Notes: generated by a model not told the origin, from the letters alone. A stretch of DNA of 61,984 nt from Bdellovibrio sp. ArHS (GCF_000786105.1 NZ_JTEV01000026.1:1-61984), one strand, 5' to 3'. Shown: positions 44,508 to 53,488, counted from the first letter of the stretch. Translations and numbers: made by a program.

Positions 44508-45563
44508 ATGATGAAATACAATTTCCGCCCTGGCACCCGCAATCGTATTACTGACGTGGATTCAATTCGCGTGGGACAGGCCGAAGACACACAAGTCTGG
44601 AGTGGCGTTTCTGTCATCCTCTTTGACACTCCGGCGGTGGCGGCCGTGGATGTGCGCGGTGGTGCGCCCGGGACACGCGATACCGACGCCCTCAACCCCA
44701 GTTGCCTTGTCGATCGCGTCGACGCCATCGTCTTAAGTGGCGGCTCAGTCTTTGGTTTGGGAGCTTCTTCGGCGGTCACAGACACGCTAGCGTCTCGGGG
44801 AATCGGCTTTCCTATCGGTCCCGCACGCGCACCGATTGTACCCAGCGCCGTTCTTTTCGACCTTTTGAATGGCGGCAATAAATCTTGGGGCGAAAAATCT
44901 CCCTATTGGAATTTGGGACGCTCCGCTTTGGATGCCGCCTCTTTAGATTTCAAATTAGGCAACGCCGGTGCTGGTTTTGGCGCAAAAGCCGGCCCCTTTA
45001 AAGGCGGCCTGGGAAGTGCTTCTTCCATCTCGGGGGATGGCTTGCAGATTGGCGCCATCGTCGCTGTAAATTGTGTTGGGAGCGCAGTGATGCCTGGTCA
45101 GTCCTCGTTCTGGGCGTGGCCTTTTGAACAAAACAATGAATTAGGTGGACAACCGATTCCGACATCTGCGATTGATTTCAACTCTGCCGCAGAGGCTTGG
45201 ACAGGATCGCCATTGGACAGTCTGACAAACCAAGCGGGCGAGAATACAACCATCGGGGTTGTGGCGACCAACGCCCGCCTGACAAAGGCGGAAGCACAAC
45301 GAGTGGCGATCATGGCCCAAGATGGTTACGCGCGCTCAATCCGTCCCGTGCATACGCCTTTTGATGGTGACACGGTTTTTGCCGCCTCGACAGGGACTTG
45401 GGGCGCCGACATTCAAGAGCGAGCAGATCTTGTCAATCGCATTGGTCTTGTCGCGGCAGATTGTCTAGCTCGCGCCGTGGCGCGCGGAGTTTATGAAGCC
45501 ACCGCTTTGGGGGCACTGCCCGCCTATCGCGATGTTCACGGTAAAAATCTGCGGGTAAAATAG
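44508..45563 (+). CDS. P1-family (DmpA-type) aminopeptidase
   Basis: 351 residues of the DmpA/P1 family of N-terminal-nucleophile hydrolases. Signatures: RNRITDVDSIRVGQAED, VLSGGSVFGLGASS, VAVNCVGSA, and the self-cleavage site between N246 and T247 (GENTTIGVVATNA), where the new N-terminal Thr would be the nucleophile in place of the Ser of classic DmpA. It would remove N-terminal or beta-amino acids from peptides in the cytoplasm. AAAGGAG precedes the start. Operon with the PrpF-like and methyltransferase genes (24-base gap, then an 8-base overlap). Confidence 0.88.
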   Translation: MMKYNFRPGTRNRITDVDSIRVGQAEDTQVWSGVSVILFDTPAVAAVDVRGGAPGTRDTDALNPSCLVDRVDAIVLSGGSVFGLGASSAVTDTLASRGIGFPIGPARAPIVPSAVLFDLLNGGNKSWGEKSPYWNLGRSALDAASLDFKLGNAGAGFGAKAGPFKGGLGSASSISGDGLQIGAIVAVNCVGSAVMPGQSSFWAWPFEQNNELGGQPIPTSAIDFNSAAEAWTGSPLDSLTNQAGENTTIGVVATNARLTKAEAQRVAIMAQDGYARSIRPVHTPFDGDTVFAASTGTWGADIQERADLVNRIGLVAADCLARAVARGVYEATALGALPAYRDVHGKNLRVK

Positions 45564-45587
45564 TGCTTTCGGGAGAATAAACATACT

Positions 45588-46685
45588 ATGACTCTTCCAT
45601 CCTATCCATGCACTTACATGCGAGGCGGCACCAGTCGAGCGTTGATATTTCAGGAAAGCGATCTGCCTGGTCATCGCGCGGATTGGGATGATATTTTTTT
45701 GCGGGCTCTTGGCAGTCCTGATGTTTATGGCAGACAGTTAAACGGAATGGGCGGAGGAATCTCGTCCCTTTCCAAAGTCGCTATTTTAAAACCCTCCTCT
45801 CGCGAAGATGCGGATGTTGAATACACCTTCGCACAAGTTTCCGTGACCGAAAGAAAAGTGGACTACAAAGGAAACTGTGGAAATATCAGTTCCGCCATCG
45901 GTCCCTATTGTGTCTTTAACAAATGGGTGAAAGGCGAAGGCTCTGAAGCGCACGTAAGAATTTTCAACACGAACACCCAGAAGGTTATCCATTCCCGCTT
46001 CCCTTTGCACAATGACGAAGTGATTTTTACAGGAGATCTGCAAATTCCGGGTGTCAGCGGAACCGGCGCGCCCATCCAATTGGAATTTTTAGATCCCGGT
46101 GGAGCCACCACAGGTCGGCTTTTACCGACGGGACAAACTCAGGACCTTCTGAAAACTTCCCAGGGACAAAGTCTTCGCGCCTCAATGATTGATGCGGCGA
46201 ACGCCTGCGTCTTTGTCCTCGCAAAGGACCTTGGTCTTCGCGGCAACGAAGCGCCAGAAGAACTCAACCGACCCGACCTTTTACAAAAACTTGAAGACCT
46301 TCGTTTGCAAGCCTCGGTCACCATGGGCATTGCCGCCAACACGGAAGAGGCCAAACAATCCATTGCCATCCCCTATCTGGGCCTGGTTTCCGAAGCCTAT
46401 GAAACAGGTATGGACTTTTCTTTGCGAGTCATCGCCAGTGGCCAACCTCATAAGGCCTTGCCGTTGACAGTTTCTCTTTGCGCGGCGGTGACGGCGAAGC
46501 TTCCGGGAAGTTTGATTTATGAAATTTTAAAAAGTAAGGATCAAAACGAAATCAGAATCGGCATGCCATCTGGTATTTTAACGTTAAATGCAAAAGTTGA
46601 AAAGAGGCATTCGCAGTGGGTTGCTTTAAGTGGAAGCTTCTATCGCACGGCGAAGATTCTTTTTACAGGAAGGGTCTATGTATAA
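45588..46685 (+). CDS. PrpF-like isomerase (FldA/OMA-tautomerase family)
   Basis: 365 residues with PrpF-family signatures: YMRGGTSRALIFQESDLPG, GMGGGISSLSKVAI, YKGNCGNISSAIG and MIDAANACVFV. These proteins isomerise unsaturated dicarboxylic or tricarboxylic acids, for example in methylcitrate or aconitate metabolism (PrpF) and oxalomesaconate (GalD-like). The conserved Cys of the GNCGN loop is present. No methylcitrate genes lie nearby; instead it follows the P1 peptidase gene by 24 bases and overlaps the methyltransferase gene by eight, so a catabolic three-gene unit with an unknown substrate is likely. Confidence 0.82.
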   Translation: MTLPSYPCTYMRGGTSRALIFQESDLPGHRADWDDIFLRALGSPDVYGRQLNGMGGGISSLSKVAILKPSSREDADVEYTFAQVSVTERKVDYKGNCGNISSAIGPYCVFNKWVKGEGSEAHVRIFNTNTQKVIHSRFPLHNDEVIFTGDLQIPGVSGTGAPIQLEFLDPGGATTGRLLPTGQTQDLLKTSQGQSLRASMIDAANACVFVLAKDLGLRGNEAPEELNRPDLLQKLEDLRLQASVTMGIAANTEEAKQSIAIPYLGLVSEAYETGMDFSLRVIASGQPHKALPLTVSLCAAVTAKLPGSLIYEILKSKDQNEIRIGMPSGILTLNAKVEKRHSQWVALSGSFYRTAKILFTGRVYV

Positions 46686-47529
46686 AAACGATGTGGCTCC
46701 TGAACATACTGCGGTCCGTGTGGCTCTATGGCGTGCGCTTCATGTGCTCATCGATCCTCCGCCTCATGTCTTCACAGATGAAATCGGCGCACGCATTGTC
46801 GCAGAAAACGACTGGGGGCAAAGACAGGACATGGCTCCCGACTTTTCCAAGAGTATGCGCGCCTCTATCGTCGGTCGCGCTCGTTTTATTGAGGACACCT
46901 TAGAGGAGCTATTTAAAGTCGGTGTCTCGCAATATGTGATTCTCGGCGCGGGATTGGACACCTTTGTCCAACGTAATCCAGAAATGGCAGCGCAGATGCA
47001 TGTCTTTGAAGTCGATCAACCGGGACCTCAAGTCTGGAAACAAGAACGCCTTCGTGAAATGGGGTTGCCCACTCCGCCAACCCTACACTTTGTGCCCGTG
47101 GATTTTGAAGCCGGCGAATCATGGTGGGATCATCTTCTTGCGGCTGGCTTTGACACCCAAAAGCCGGCGTTTATCGTCTCGACGGGAGTCTCAATGTATT
47201 TGAGCAAAGAGACCAACCGAACAACTTTGCAACAACTAGCAAAGCTAGCTCCCGGTTCCACCTTTGCAATGACATTTATGATGGCATTGGATCTTCTTCC
47301 CGCTCCTGAGCGGAACATCATGGAGTTTGTGATGAAGAAGGCTGCCGAATCACAGACACCCTTTCTAAGTCTATTTACACCGCCTGAGATTTTAGCCTTG
47401 GCTAAGGACGCTGGATTTAAGCAGGCTGAGTATGTCTCGGCTCAAGACATTTACCTGCGTTACTTCTCGCAACGCAGTGACGGACTGAATGCCGGCACGG
47501 CTGAAGCCTTCCTTTTAGCTCACACCTAA
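46678..47529 (+). CDS. Class I SAM methyltransferase, leucine-carboxyl-methyltransferase-like
   Basis: 283 residues from ATG 46678, which has GGAAGGG upstream and overlaps the end of the PrpF-like gene by eight bases; a longer in-frame start at 46630 would sit deeper in that gene. Signatures of the PPM/LCMT family: KSMRASIVGRARFIEDTLE, VILGAGLDTFVQRNP and ISTGVSMYLSKETN-like. It would transfer a methyl group from SAM to a carboxyl or other small acceptor. Linked to an isomerase of acid substrates, a carboxyl target is plausible but unproven. Confidence 0.85.
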   Translation: MYKNDVAPEHTAVRVALWRALHVLIDPPPHVFTDEIGARIVAENDWGQRQDMAPDFSKSMRASIVGRARFIEDTLEELFKVGVSQYVILGAGLDTFVQRNPEMAAQMHVFEVDQPGPQVWKQERLREMGLPTPPTLHFVPVDFEAGESWWDHLLAAGFDTQKPAFIVSTGVSMYLSKETNRTTLQQLAKLAPGSTFAMTFMMALDLLPAPERNIMEFVMKKAAESQTPFLSLFTPPEILALAKDAGFKQAEYVSAQDIYLRYFSQRSDGLNAGTAEAFLLAHT

Positions 47530-47532
47530 GCA

Positions 47533-47698
47533 AATTACGAGTTTGTAAAAGGCTTCGAATATCATGGCAAACCCAAAGGAAACGTGATGACCGTTGACTT
47601 TGAAGCCACTGGGCAAAAATTTGTCGCCATCAATGGCGGAAATGTTTAAAATGGTCAAATTCGATATCGAAGCGTTAAAACAAGCTTATCAAAGGTAA
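47533..47698 (+). pseudogene. Remnant of a PhnB/3-dmu-9-type VOC gene
   Basis: The text after the methyltransferase stop reads YEFVKGFEYHGKPKGNV, TVDFEATGQKFVAINGG and stops (TAA 47647); an adjacent frame from ATG 47651 reads VKFDIEALKQAYQR and stops at 47698. These are the middle and the C-terminal end of a PhnB-like protein (about 150 residues) fused by deletion of the part between, with a frameshift and no N-terminus. A short remnant, not a functional gene. Confidence 0.6.
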
Positions 47699-47701
47699 CA
47701 C

Positions 47702-48070
47702 ATGAAAAAGTTTTTAGCGGTTTACACAGGCACACCTGAGTCTCTGGAAAAAAAATGGGGTTCACTCAACCCAAAAGAACGAGCTCAGCGCGAACGTCAG
47801 GGGGTTGAAGCCTGGATGAATTGGGGCAAGAAACACCAGCTTGCGATCAAGGACAATGGTTCTCCTCTGGGCAAAACCAAGAAAGTCGATGCCCAGGGGA
47901 TCTCGGATACCAAAAATAATATGACGGGATATGTGATTGTCGAGGCTCCCTCGGCCCAGGAAGCCGCCGAAATGTTTCTTCACCATCCACACTTTACGAT
48001 CTTCCCGGGCGATGGCGTAGAGATCGTCGAGTGCCTCGACCTGGAAGAAATGATAAAGAATAAGCAGTGA
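47702..48070 (+). CDS. YCII-like protein
   Basis: 122 residues, alpha/beta, with YCII-type features: MKKFLAVYTGTPESLEK at the start, MTGYVIVEAPSAQEAAEMF, then HHPHFTIFPGDGVEIVEC. YCII proteins are small enzymes or partners of unclear function, related to the ferredoxin-like fold. The His-rich segment could bind metal. Starts three bases after the remnant. Converges on the cytochrome gene with a three-base gap. Confidence 0.75.
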   Translation: MKKFLAVYTGTPESLEKKWGSLNPKERAQRERQGVEAWMNWGKKHQLAIKDNGSPLGKTKKVDAQGISDTKNNMTGYVIVEAPSAQEAAEMFLHHPHFTIFPGDGVEIVECLDLEEMIKNKQ

Positions 48071-48073
48071 TGC

Positions 48074-48556
48074 CTACTTCGGCATCACCACAGTCATATC
48101 CATATAAGGTCCCTGGGGAATTTCGCCGGGAGGCAGTCCTACCGGGACCTTATTCTGACTGGGACCCAACGACTTAATGAATCGATACATCGCTTTTAAG
48201 TCATCCTTAGTCATGGCATTTAAGGCATACCAGGGCATTGGTGGACGCGTCTTTAGAGTTTTCGCATACTGAACAAATTCCACTTCATTCATCATGTGCA
48301 CCCGCTCGCGCAAATTGGTCGGAAACGTTGTTCCCCATGGCCCCTTCCACCCCACTTGATCACCAATCAACCAGTCTTTCTCTGGAATCTCACCGTTTTT
48401 CATTCCAAAGAATGGTGTGTGGCAGTCATTACAACCGATGGTCTTAACAAGATAACGACCTCTTTGAATATCGCTTTCACGATTTTTTGCTTCGGCCTTT
48501 GCCGACAAAACAAATAGCGTAAAAAAGGCCGATGCGAACAAGCTTGCTTTTTTCAT
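48074..48556 (-). CDS. Exported monohaem cytochrome c
   Basis: 160 residues with a signal peptide and one CNDCH haem site (C42, C45, H46); M107 in RPPMPW is a good axial Met. A small class I cytochrome c that carries electrons in the periplasm. A strong GGGAG precedes the ATG. It is 11 bases downstream of the NmrA-like gene in the same operon, which may link a redox enzyme to the chain. Confidence 0.85.
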   Translation of the reverse strand: MKKASLFASAFFTLFVLSAKAEAKNRESDIQRGRYLVKTIGCNDCHTPFFGMKNGEIPEKDWLIGDQVGWKGPWGTTFPTNLRERVHMMNEVEFVQYAKTLKTRPPMPWYALNAMTKDDLKAMYRFIKSLGPSQNKVPVGLPPGEIPQGPYMDMTVVMPK

Positions 48557-48567
48557 GATGTCTCCCT

Positions 48568-49413
48568 TTATTTCTTCCAGTTTTGCGTGGTTTCTTTGAC
48601 GAAATTTTCAAATGCCCTTGGCGGACGATTTAATATTTTTTCCTGTTGGATATAGTCGGTTGCGGTGGCTTTCAAACCTTCGCGCTGAAAATACCTATAC
48701 ATCTGCTTCCAATCACTCAAGAGCCAGGCCGGCAGAAAGGGTTTATTGCTCTTTTCCCAGTGCTCAAGATCATCGCCACCATAGTGGATGGGACGCTCCA
48801 AATACTGGCTGTACAGTTCGCAGGTTCGATGGGCCGTGAGGACCTCGGGCCCTACCAATGGGAATATCTGTCCACTGAGTTCTTCGTTCAGCACGGCTTG
48901 CACCAGAGCTTCGGCAATATCGTCGGCATCGACCCGACACAGCCCCACGTTCCCAAAGGGCTGCGGATACACGCCGTGGCCAAAAAGGGCTTCTTTGAAA
49001 AAGTAGTCATTTTGATAAAAGTTATTTGGCGATACCGTCGTCCATTTCAACCCGGACTTTTGCAACTCTTTTTGAATGGCAATTTTCGCTGCAAAATGCG
49101 GAATCGAAGGCGCAACTTCTACTCTGTGAATAGACATGAAAACCAGATGCTTTAAACCCGCGGTTTGAGCGAGTTGGACGAAACGCAGACCCGTTTCAAG
49201 CTCCGTGGGGCTTGCTGGGGTAATAAGCACGGCCTTATCGACCTTTTTTAACGCGGCCAAAATAGTACCATAATTATCAAAATCCAAAAGAACCTGATCT
49301 TTGTCGCGGGGCTGACGGCTTCCTGCAAAGGTTTCAACCTGAGACTGATTATGCAGCAGTTTTACGACTCTAGAACCAATGGTCCCGGTACTGGCGGTCA
49401 CAAGAACTTTCAT
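48568..49413 (-). CDS. NmrA/atypical SDR NAD(P)-binding protein
   Basis: 281 residues. GTIGSRVVKLL is the nucleotide-binding loop (the fuller start is VTASTGTIGSRVV); HLVFMSIHRVEV and KSGLKWTTVSPNNFYQND follow, as in NmrA/azoreductase-type reductases that use NAD(P)H or sense its redox state. GGAGGATC precedes the ATG. It is divergent from the split-barrel operon with about 100 bases between, and followed by a cytochrome c gene. Confidence 0.83.
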   Translation of the reverse strand: MKVLVTASTGTIGSRVVKLLHNQSQVETFAGSRQPRDKDQVLLDFDNYGTILAALKKVDKAVLITPASPTELETGLRFVQLAQTAGLKHLVFMSIHRVEVAPSIPHFAAKIAIQKELQKSGLKWTTVSPNNFYQNDYFFKEALFGHGVYPQPFGNVGLCRVDADDIAEALVQAVLNEELSGQIFPLVGPEVLTAHRTCELYSQYLERPIHYGGDDLEHWEKSNKPFLPAWLLSDWKQMYRYFQREGLKATATDYIQQEKILNRPPRAFENFVKETTQNWKK

Positions 49414-49514
49414 AAGATCCTCCGTCCATCACTTTACGGCTATTCAGGGACCGCGTTTCCTAAATATTTACTAAGTTCTTACGAAATAAATCCTAACCTG
49501 CTATCTTGTGTCTT

Positions 49515-49970
49515 ATGTTGAATCAGGAATGGTCCGAATTTTTGGAAAACGGCGTCGCGATGACTTTGGGTTGCTGCGATTCTCAGCTTAAAAGCAAAGG
49601 CGCACGATGTGTGGGGGCTGTTGTCGGCCTGGATCGCAAAACTGTCACTTTTTACATTCAAAAAGACTCTGCGCAAAGAGTCCTCGCCATTTTGCAAGAG
49701 CGCCCCCAGGTCGCTGTTGTCGCCTCTTTGCCTTCCACTTACAAAACCCTGCAATTAAAAGGAAACTACTTATCACACCGCGAGGCAGATTCCCGCGACC
49801 GCCTTATTCTTGAGCGCTATCGAGAATTGTTTTTTGCGGAAACCGACAAAGCCGGAGTGCCGTCTCAAGTGATGAGACTGATGGTGAGCTTTCCCGCCAT
49901 TGCCGTCGACATCGAAATCACGCAACTCTTTTTGAGCACGCCAGGCCCGCATGCGGGAGCGCCGTTATGA
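49515..49970 (+). CDS. Split-barrel (PNPOx-like) flavin/haem-binding protein
   Basis: 151 residues with a pyridoxamine-phosphate-oxidase-like split barrel (GVAMTLGCCDSQLKSKGAR, then VTFYIQKDSAQRVLAIL and QVAVVASLPSTYKTLQLKG). Such proteins bind FMN, F420 or haem; no enzymatic motif can be picked. Start ATG 49515; an in-frame TTG at 49506 is possible. Its stop overlaps the next gene's ATG (ATGA, 49967-49970), so the two are translationally coupled, suggesting a two-part sensor. Confidence 0.75.
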   Translation: MLNQEWSEFLENGVAMTLGCCDSQLKSKGARCVGAVVGLDRKTVTFYIQKDSAQRVLAILQERPQVAVVASLPSTYKTLQLKGNYLSHREADSRDRLILERYRELFFAETDKAGVPSQVMRLMVSFPAIAVDIEITQLFLSTPGPHAGAPL

Positions 49971-51334
49971 TCAGCCCCTTTTCTTTTAAAAATGCCTTCT
50001 TAGGAGTCATTCCTTCCACGATCTTGACGGCTTCTCCTGACGGGACTCCCAACATCGCGTACTTAAGTCAGGTTTATTTGTTGAATGAGTCCCAGCTTGG
50101 ACTCACAACCCAGTTTTTCAATAAGACCAAGAAGAACTTTGTGGCCAATCCCCACTGTACCGTGCGCGTTTATGATCCCGATAATTTTTGCGCGTATGAA
50201 ATCGAAGCAAAATACAGTCATACCGAAGCAGAAGGGCCTTTATTTTCTCAACTGGCTAAAAAGTTCGATGCGATTGCAGAACATTCCGGTGCTTCACATT
50301 TCTTTAAACTTCAATCGATCGAAGTTTTGGATATTGTGAATATCGAAAAAATTGGCAATGAATCCTACACCAGCGAAGAAGCAGCCATTTCACTTCCTGT
50401 ACGCCGAACCATCATTGACTTTGAAGCCCTGCAAAAAGTCTGTGAAAGAGTCAGCGCCGCGCGAAACTTGGAAGAACTTTTTGATTCGATTTTAAAAGCC
50501 ATCGATCTGGAATTTGGTTTGCGACACTCTATGATTCTGATGAAACAGGCTGAGGCCGATCGACTTTATACGATCTCCACAAGAGGCTATGATCAGTCCG
50601 GTGTGGGCTCAGAAGTTAAAATCGGCGAAGGCGTTATTGGTCGTGCGGCGGAAATGAAAGTTCCTTTCGCTCACGCCTCGTTAACGCGTGAAATTCTTTA
50701 TGCCCGAGCCACGACCTCTCCCCAAGAGGCAAATTCAGAATCCTTGCTTCACCAGGCCATCCCCCTGCCGGGCTTGAAGATGTCCCGCAGTCAGATGGCC
50801 ATACCGATCGTTTTGCGCGGCGAACTTTTGGGCGTGCTCTTTGCGGAAAGTGAAAACATTTATGAGTTCCGCGACAGCGACGAAAGCATTCTTAAAACTT
50901 TAAGCCATGTACTGGCCTTGGCAATTCAGAATCTTCAGATCAGTCATGAGTTTGAAATCGTCCCGACGGCGGCTTCGCCCGTAGTTTCAGAAACCAAACC
51001 ACAACCTTCTAAAGAAAAACTGATCTTTAGCTATTTCCACAAAGAGGACTGTATCTTGCTTAATGGGGAATATCTGATCCGCAACGTCCCGGCCCGAATT
51101 TTATGGAGAATGCTCAAGGACTTCCATACTCAAGGTAAAACCGAGTTCACCAACCGCGAACTCAGAATGGACTCTTGGTTGCAGCTTCCCGAAATCAAAG
51201 ACAACCTCGAAACTCGCCTGATCCTGCTACGGAAACGCCTGGAAAAAAAGTGCCCGCAGGTTTCCATCGTCTCGAGCGGCCGGGGCCGAGTCACTTTGCT
51301 CGCGGCTAGCGAGATCACTTTGTCGGAGAATTAG
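49967..51334 (+). CDS. Split barrel - GAF - winged-helix fusion (probable one-component regulator)
   Basis: 455 residues with three parts. Residues about 1-130 form a split barrel (GTPNIAYLSQVYLL, then GLTTQFFNKTKKNF), about 160-320 a GAF domain (LEELFDSILKAIDLEFGLRH, MAIPIVLRGELLGVLFAES, LALAIQNL), and about 360-455 a winged-helix-like region (RILWRMLKDFHTQGKTEFTNRELRMDS, then RLILLRKRLE and a VSSGRGRVTLL wing). The first domain may bind flavin or haem, the GAF domain a ligand, and the last DNA. It overlaps the gene of another split-barrel protein by four bases. No target or operator was recognised. Confidence 0.72.
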   Translation: MISPFSFKNAFLGVIPSTILTASPDGTPNIAYLSQVYLLNESQLGLTTQFFNKTKKNFVANPHCTVRVYDPDNFCAYEIEAKYSHTEAEGPLFSQLAKKFDAIAEHSGASHFFKLQSIEVLDIVNIEKIGNESYTSEEAAISLPVRRTIIDFEALQKVCERVSAARNLEELFDSILKAIDLEFGLRHSMILMKQAEADRLYTISTRGYDQSGVGSEVKIGEGVIGRAAEMKVPFAHASLTREILYARATTSPQEANSESLLHQAIPLPGLKMSRSQMAIPIVLRGELLGVLFAESENIYEFRDSDESILKTLSHVLALAIQNLQISHEFEIVPTAASPVVSETKPQPSKEKLIFSYFHKEDCILLNGEYLIRNVPARILWRMLKDFHTQGKTEFTNRELRMDSWLQLPEIKDNLETRLILLRKRLEKKCPQVSIVSSGRGRVTLLAASEITLSEN

Positions 51335-51565
51335 AAGTATTGATTTAGTCGCAGGGCGCCAAAAAAAGGACTTTGCTATTCACGGAACCAATGCAAAGCG
51401 CACGAATTAATCTTCCATGCAGAAATGCAGACAATGTGGACGATTTTACCGCCACCGTGGCAGTAAAAGAACATTAATAAAAATCCGTACTACAGTTCCG
51501 TTCGCCAAAATAAGCGGATCAAACCCACTCTTATCATGGTCGTCCATATTGCGGCTCATTTTTTA
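51335..51565. other. Intergenic stretch before the solitary helicase
   Basis: 231 bases without a supported gene. A 50-codon open frame from 51417 (starting MQKCRQCGRFYRHRG) is present but has no ribosome site. The base composition seems more A/T-rich by eye than the flanking genes. No terminator, repeat or attachment site was found. Confidence 0.4.
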
Positions 51566-53275
51566 TTAAGCTGCACGCCTTATATAAGTACGTCTATCTT
51601 TTAACCAAGATAGAAATTCTGCAAGTTCCTCCGATTGTGACGCCACTGCATTTTCAACAAGCTTCTCATCATACAGACAGAAAAATCTCGATTTTGCGCG
51701 AGTAACCGCGACATTGAGTCTTCTTATATCGGAAAGAAAGTGGAGATCCTCTGACGAGCCTCCATCTCCGCCGAATGATAGAAAGATAGCTTCTCTTTCT
51801 TGCCCTTGAAACCTCTCTACCGTATCAACTAAAACTTTCGATGCAGCGGTTGTACCAAGTCTATTTTGTAGGGCCGCATTGACGATACCAGCTTGAATTC
51901 TATAAGGACAAATAACCCCTACAGTTTCGGCGTTGTCCCTACTCTTCATTATTCTTTCAACCTTGTCGGTTATAAAATCAGCCTCTTTTTGAGAAAATTT
52001 ACCCGACGAACCGGAAGAAAAACGTTTTGGCACGACAAAGTCGTCCGTCAAAAAGGCAGGACTTTGGGCAAAGTAGTCGCGGTTGACTACAGACACATGG
52101 GGAACGAGTCTACCTTTATAGAACTTTTCCGATGACCAGGCCTGTATTTCCCTTCGCATTCTATACTGTGTTTCCAGCATGGGTGTGTCTTCCCCGACGA
52201 ACAAAGAAAAGATATTATCATATTGAATATCCGCGTGTTTTGCCGACAATACTGGAGGTAACTGGAATTGATCGCCAACAAGAATGAGCCGCCTGGTCAG
52301 TCTTTGAATGAAGGGCCAAAAGTAGACCGGGACTTGCCCAGCTTCATCGACAACTAACAAGTCAACCTTCGGTGCAGACCTATTAAACGCCAGCTTATGA
52401 AGTGTCGCCCCAAGAAGCTGATATTCATCTAAACTTTTCTTAAAATCCGGAGAGCTAACAGCGGCACTGCCCTCATTCTGAGTATAGAATTCTCCCCGAA
52501 TTTTATCAGAATTCCCCACTCGCACCCAATCATAATCGGGGTTCTCTCGAACCACCCTCGCTAACAAGTTATCGACAGCCGCGTTGGTAAAAGAAGTTAC
52601 GCACACTTTCATTTTAGAGTTCAAAGCCAATGCAATAATCGCCTGAAGAAGCTGTGTCTTTCCTGTGCCAGGCGGTCCCTGAACAGCTCCATTCATGTCG
52701 TCACCGATTAACTGATGGACTGCGTTCTTCTGAATGTCATTTAAGCCATCATAAATTCTTCTGAAGTTAGCTCCCTCCACGGAAAGCGGGTACCTGCCCC
52801 CACTATTCAATAGGATGGGCGCAGTTGAGGAACCCATCTCGTAAATCTTTTTCATAAGCAGATTATTAAAGACTGAGGAGGAGCTTTTAAATAGAAACAC
52901 CTCGCGGATATCTTCCTCCTCCAAAGGTTTGATTCCACCAACAGTAACTTCAATCTTCCCCGGCTCGGAGTATCTAACAGTTTCGACGCGCCAGCCGTCG
53001 GAAAACTTCACTGAAAGGTCCGAACCCGCTTTCTGTAATCGAATTTCAACCGTGTCTCCCGGTCTAAAACGCGAATAACAAGCTTTGCCTTCAAGTACCC
53101 AACGAGCAAAACCAAGCTTCTGCTTTAGAATCAAAGGTCCCAGTGCATCGGCACTGTCACAAACTTGACTTAAAGGCGCATCGACTTCCCCCCGATATCT
53201 CGAGTACTCGGCTCTCTTTTCGGCGCGTATCATTTTGATAAAGGAATGCATGTCGATTTTGGCATTTGGTTTCAT
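51566..53275 (-). CDS. Superfamily 1 (UPF1/DNA2-like) helicase
   Basis: 569 residues from ATG 53275; no ribosome site is seen, and GTG 53287 or a later ATG are alternatives. SF1B motifs: GPPGTGKTQLL (Walker A), VDEAGQVP (Walker B, DEAG), LVGDQFQLPPV, ETQYRMRRE, VERFQGQE and NVAVTRAKSRF. The first 200 residues hold a beta-rich domain. It unwinds nucleic acid with ATP. It stands alone between two featureless gaps on the opposite strand to its neighbours, with an apparently different base composition; it may be acquired, perhaps a defence-related helicase, but no partner genes are next to it. Confidence 0.85.
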   Translation of the reverse strand: MKPNAKIDMHSFIKMIRAEKRAEYSRYRGEVDAPLSQVCDSADALGPLILKQKLGFARWVLEGKACYSRFRPGDTVEIRLQKAGSDLSVKFSDGWRVETVRYSEPGKIEVTVGGIKPLEEEDIREVFLFKSSSSVFNNLLMKKIYEMGSSTAPILLNSGGRYPLSVEGANFRRIYDGLNDIQKNAVHQLIGDDMNGAVQGPPGTGKTQLLQAIIALALNSKMKVCVTSFTNAAVDNLLARVVRENPDYDWVRVGNSDKIRGEFYTQNEGSAAVSSPDFKKSLDEYQLLGATLHKLAFNRSAPKVDLLVVDEAGQVPVYFWPFIQRLTRRLILVGDQFQLPPVLSAKHADIQYDNIFSLFVGEDTPMLETQYRMRREIQAWSSEKFYKGRLVPHVSVVNRDYFAQSPAFLTDDFVVPKRFSSGSSGKFSQKEADFITDKVERIMKSRDNAETVGVICPYRIQAGIVNAALQNRLGTTAASKVLVDTVERFQGQEREAIFLSFGGDGGSSEDLHFLSDIRRLNVAVTRAKSRFFCLYDEKLVENAVASQSEELAEFLSWLKDRRTYIRRAA

Positions 53276-53488
53276 GTAAACAAACACATCGGAGTTTCAT
53301 TAGATACCTTTAGCTGATATCCTTGCCGCATGGGAACAAATCCAGTTCCTTCCTAACTCCCCCATATCCAAGGTGCCTTAACGTCTCGGCCCCCATTTCT
53401 GTATACTTAAAAGGCACCCCTAGCCTTAATTTTTACAGCTATTTAAATTCCCCTTGCGCCCCGGGGTGGAGGCTGGCTAATTACGGGT

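Noticed and set aside
51417-51569. 50-codon frame beginning with a CxxC pair in the gap before the helicase
   Set aside because: No ribosome site, no family, and its end overlaps the helicase stop on the other strand; probably chance.
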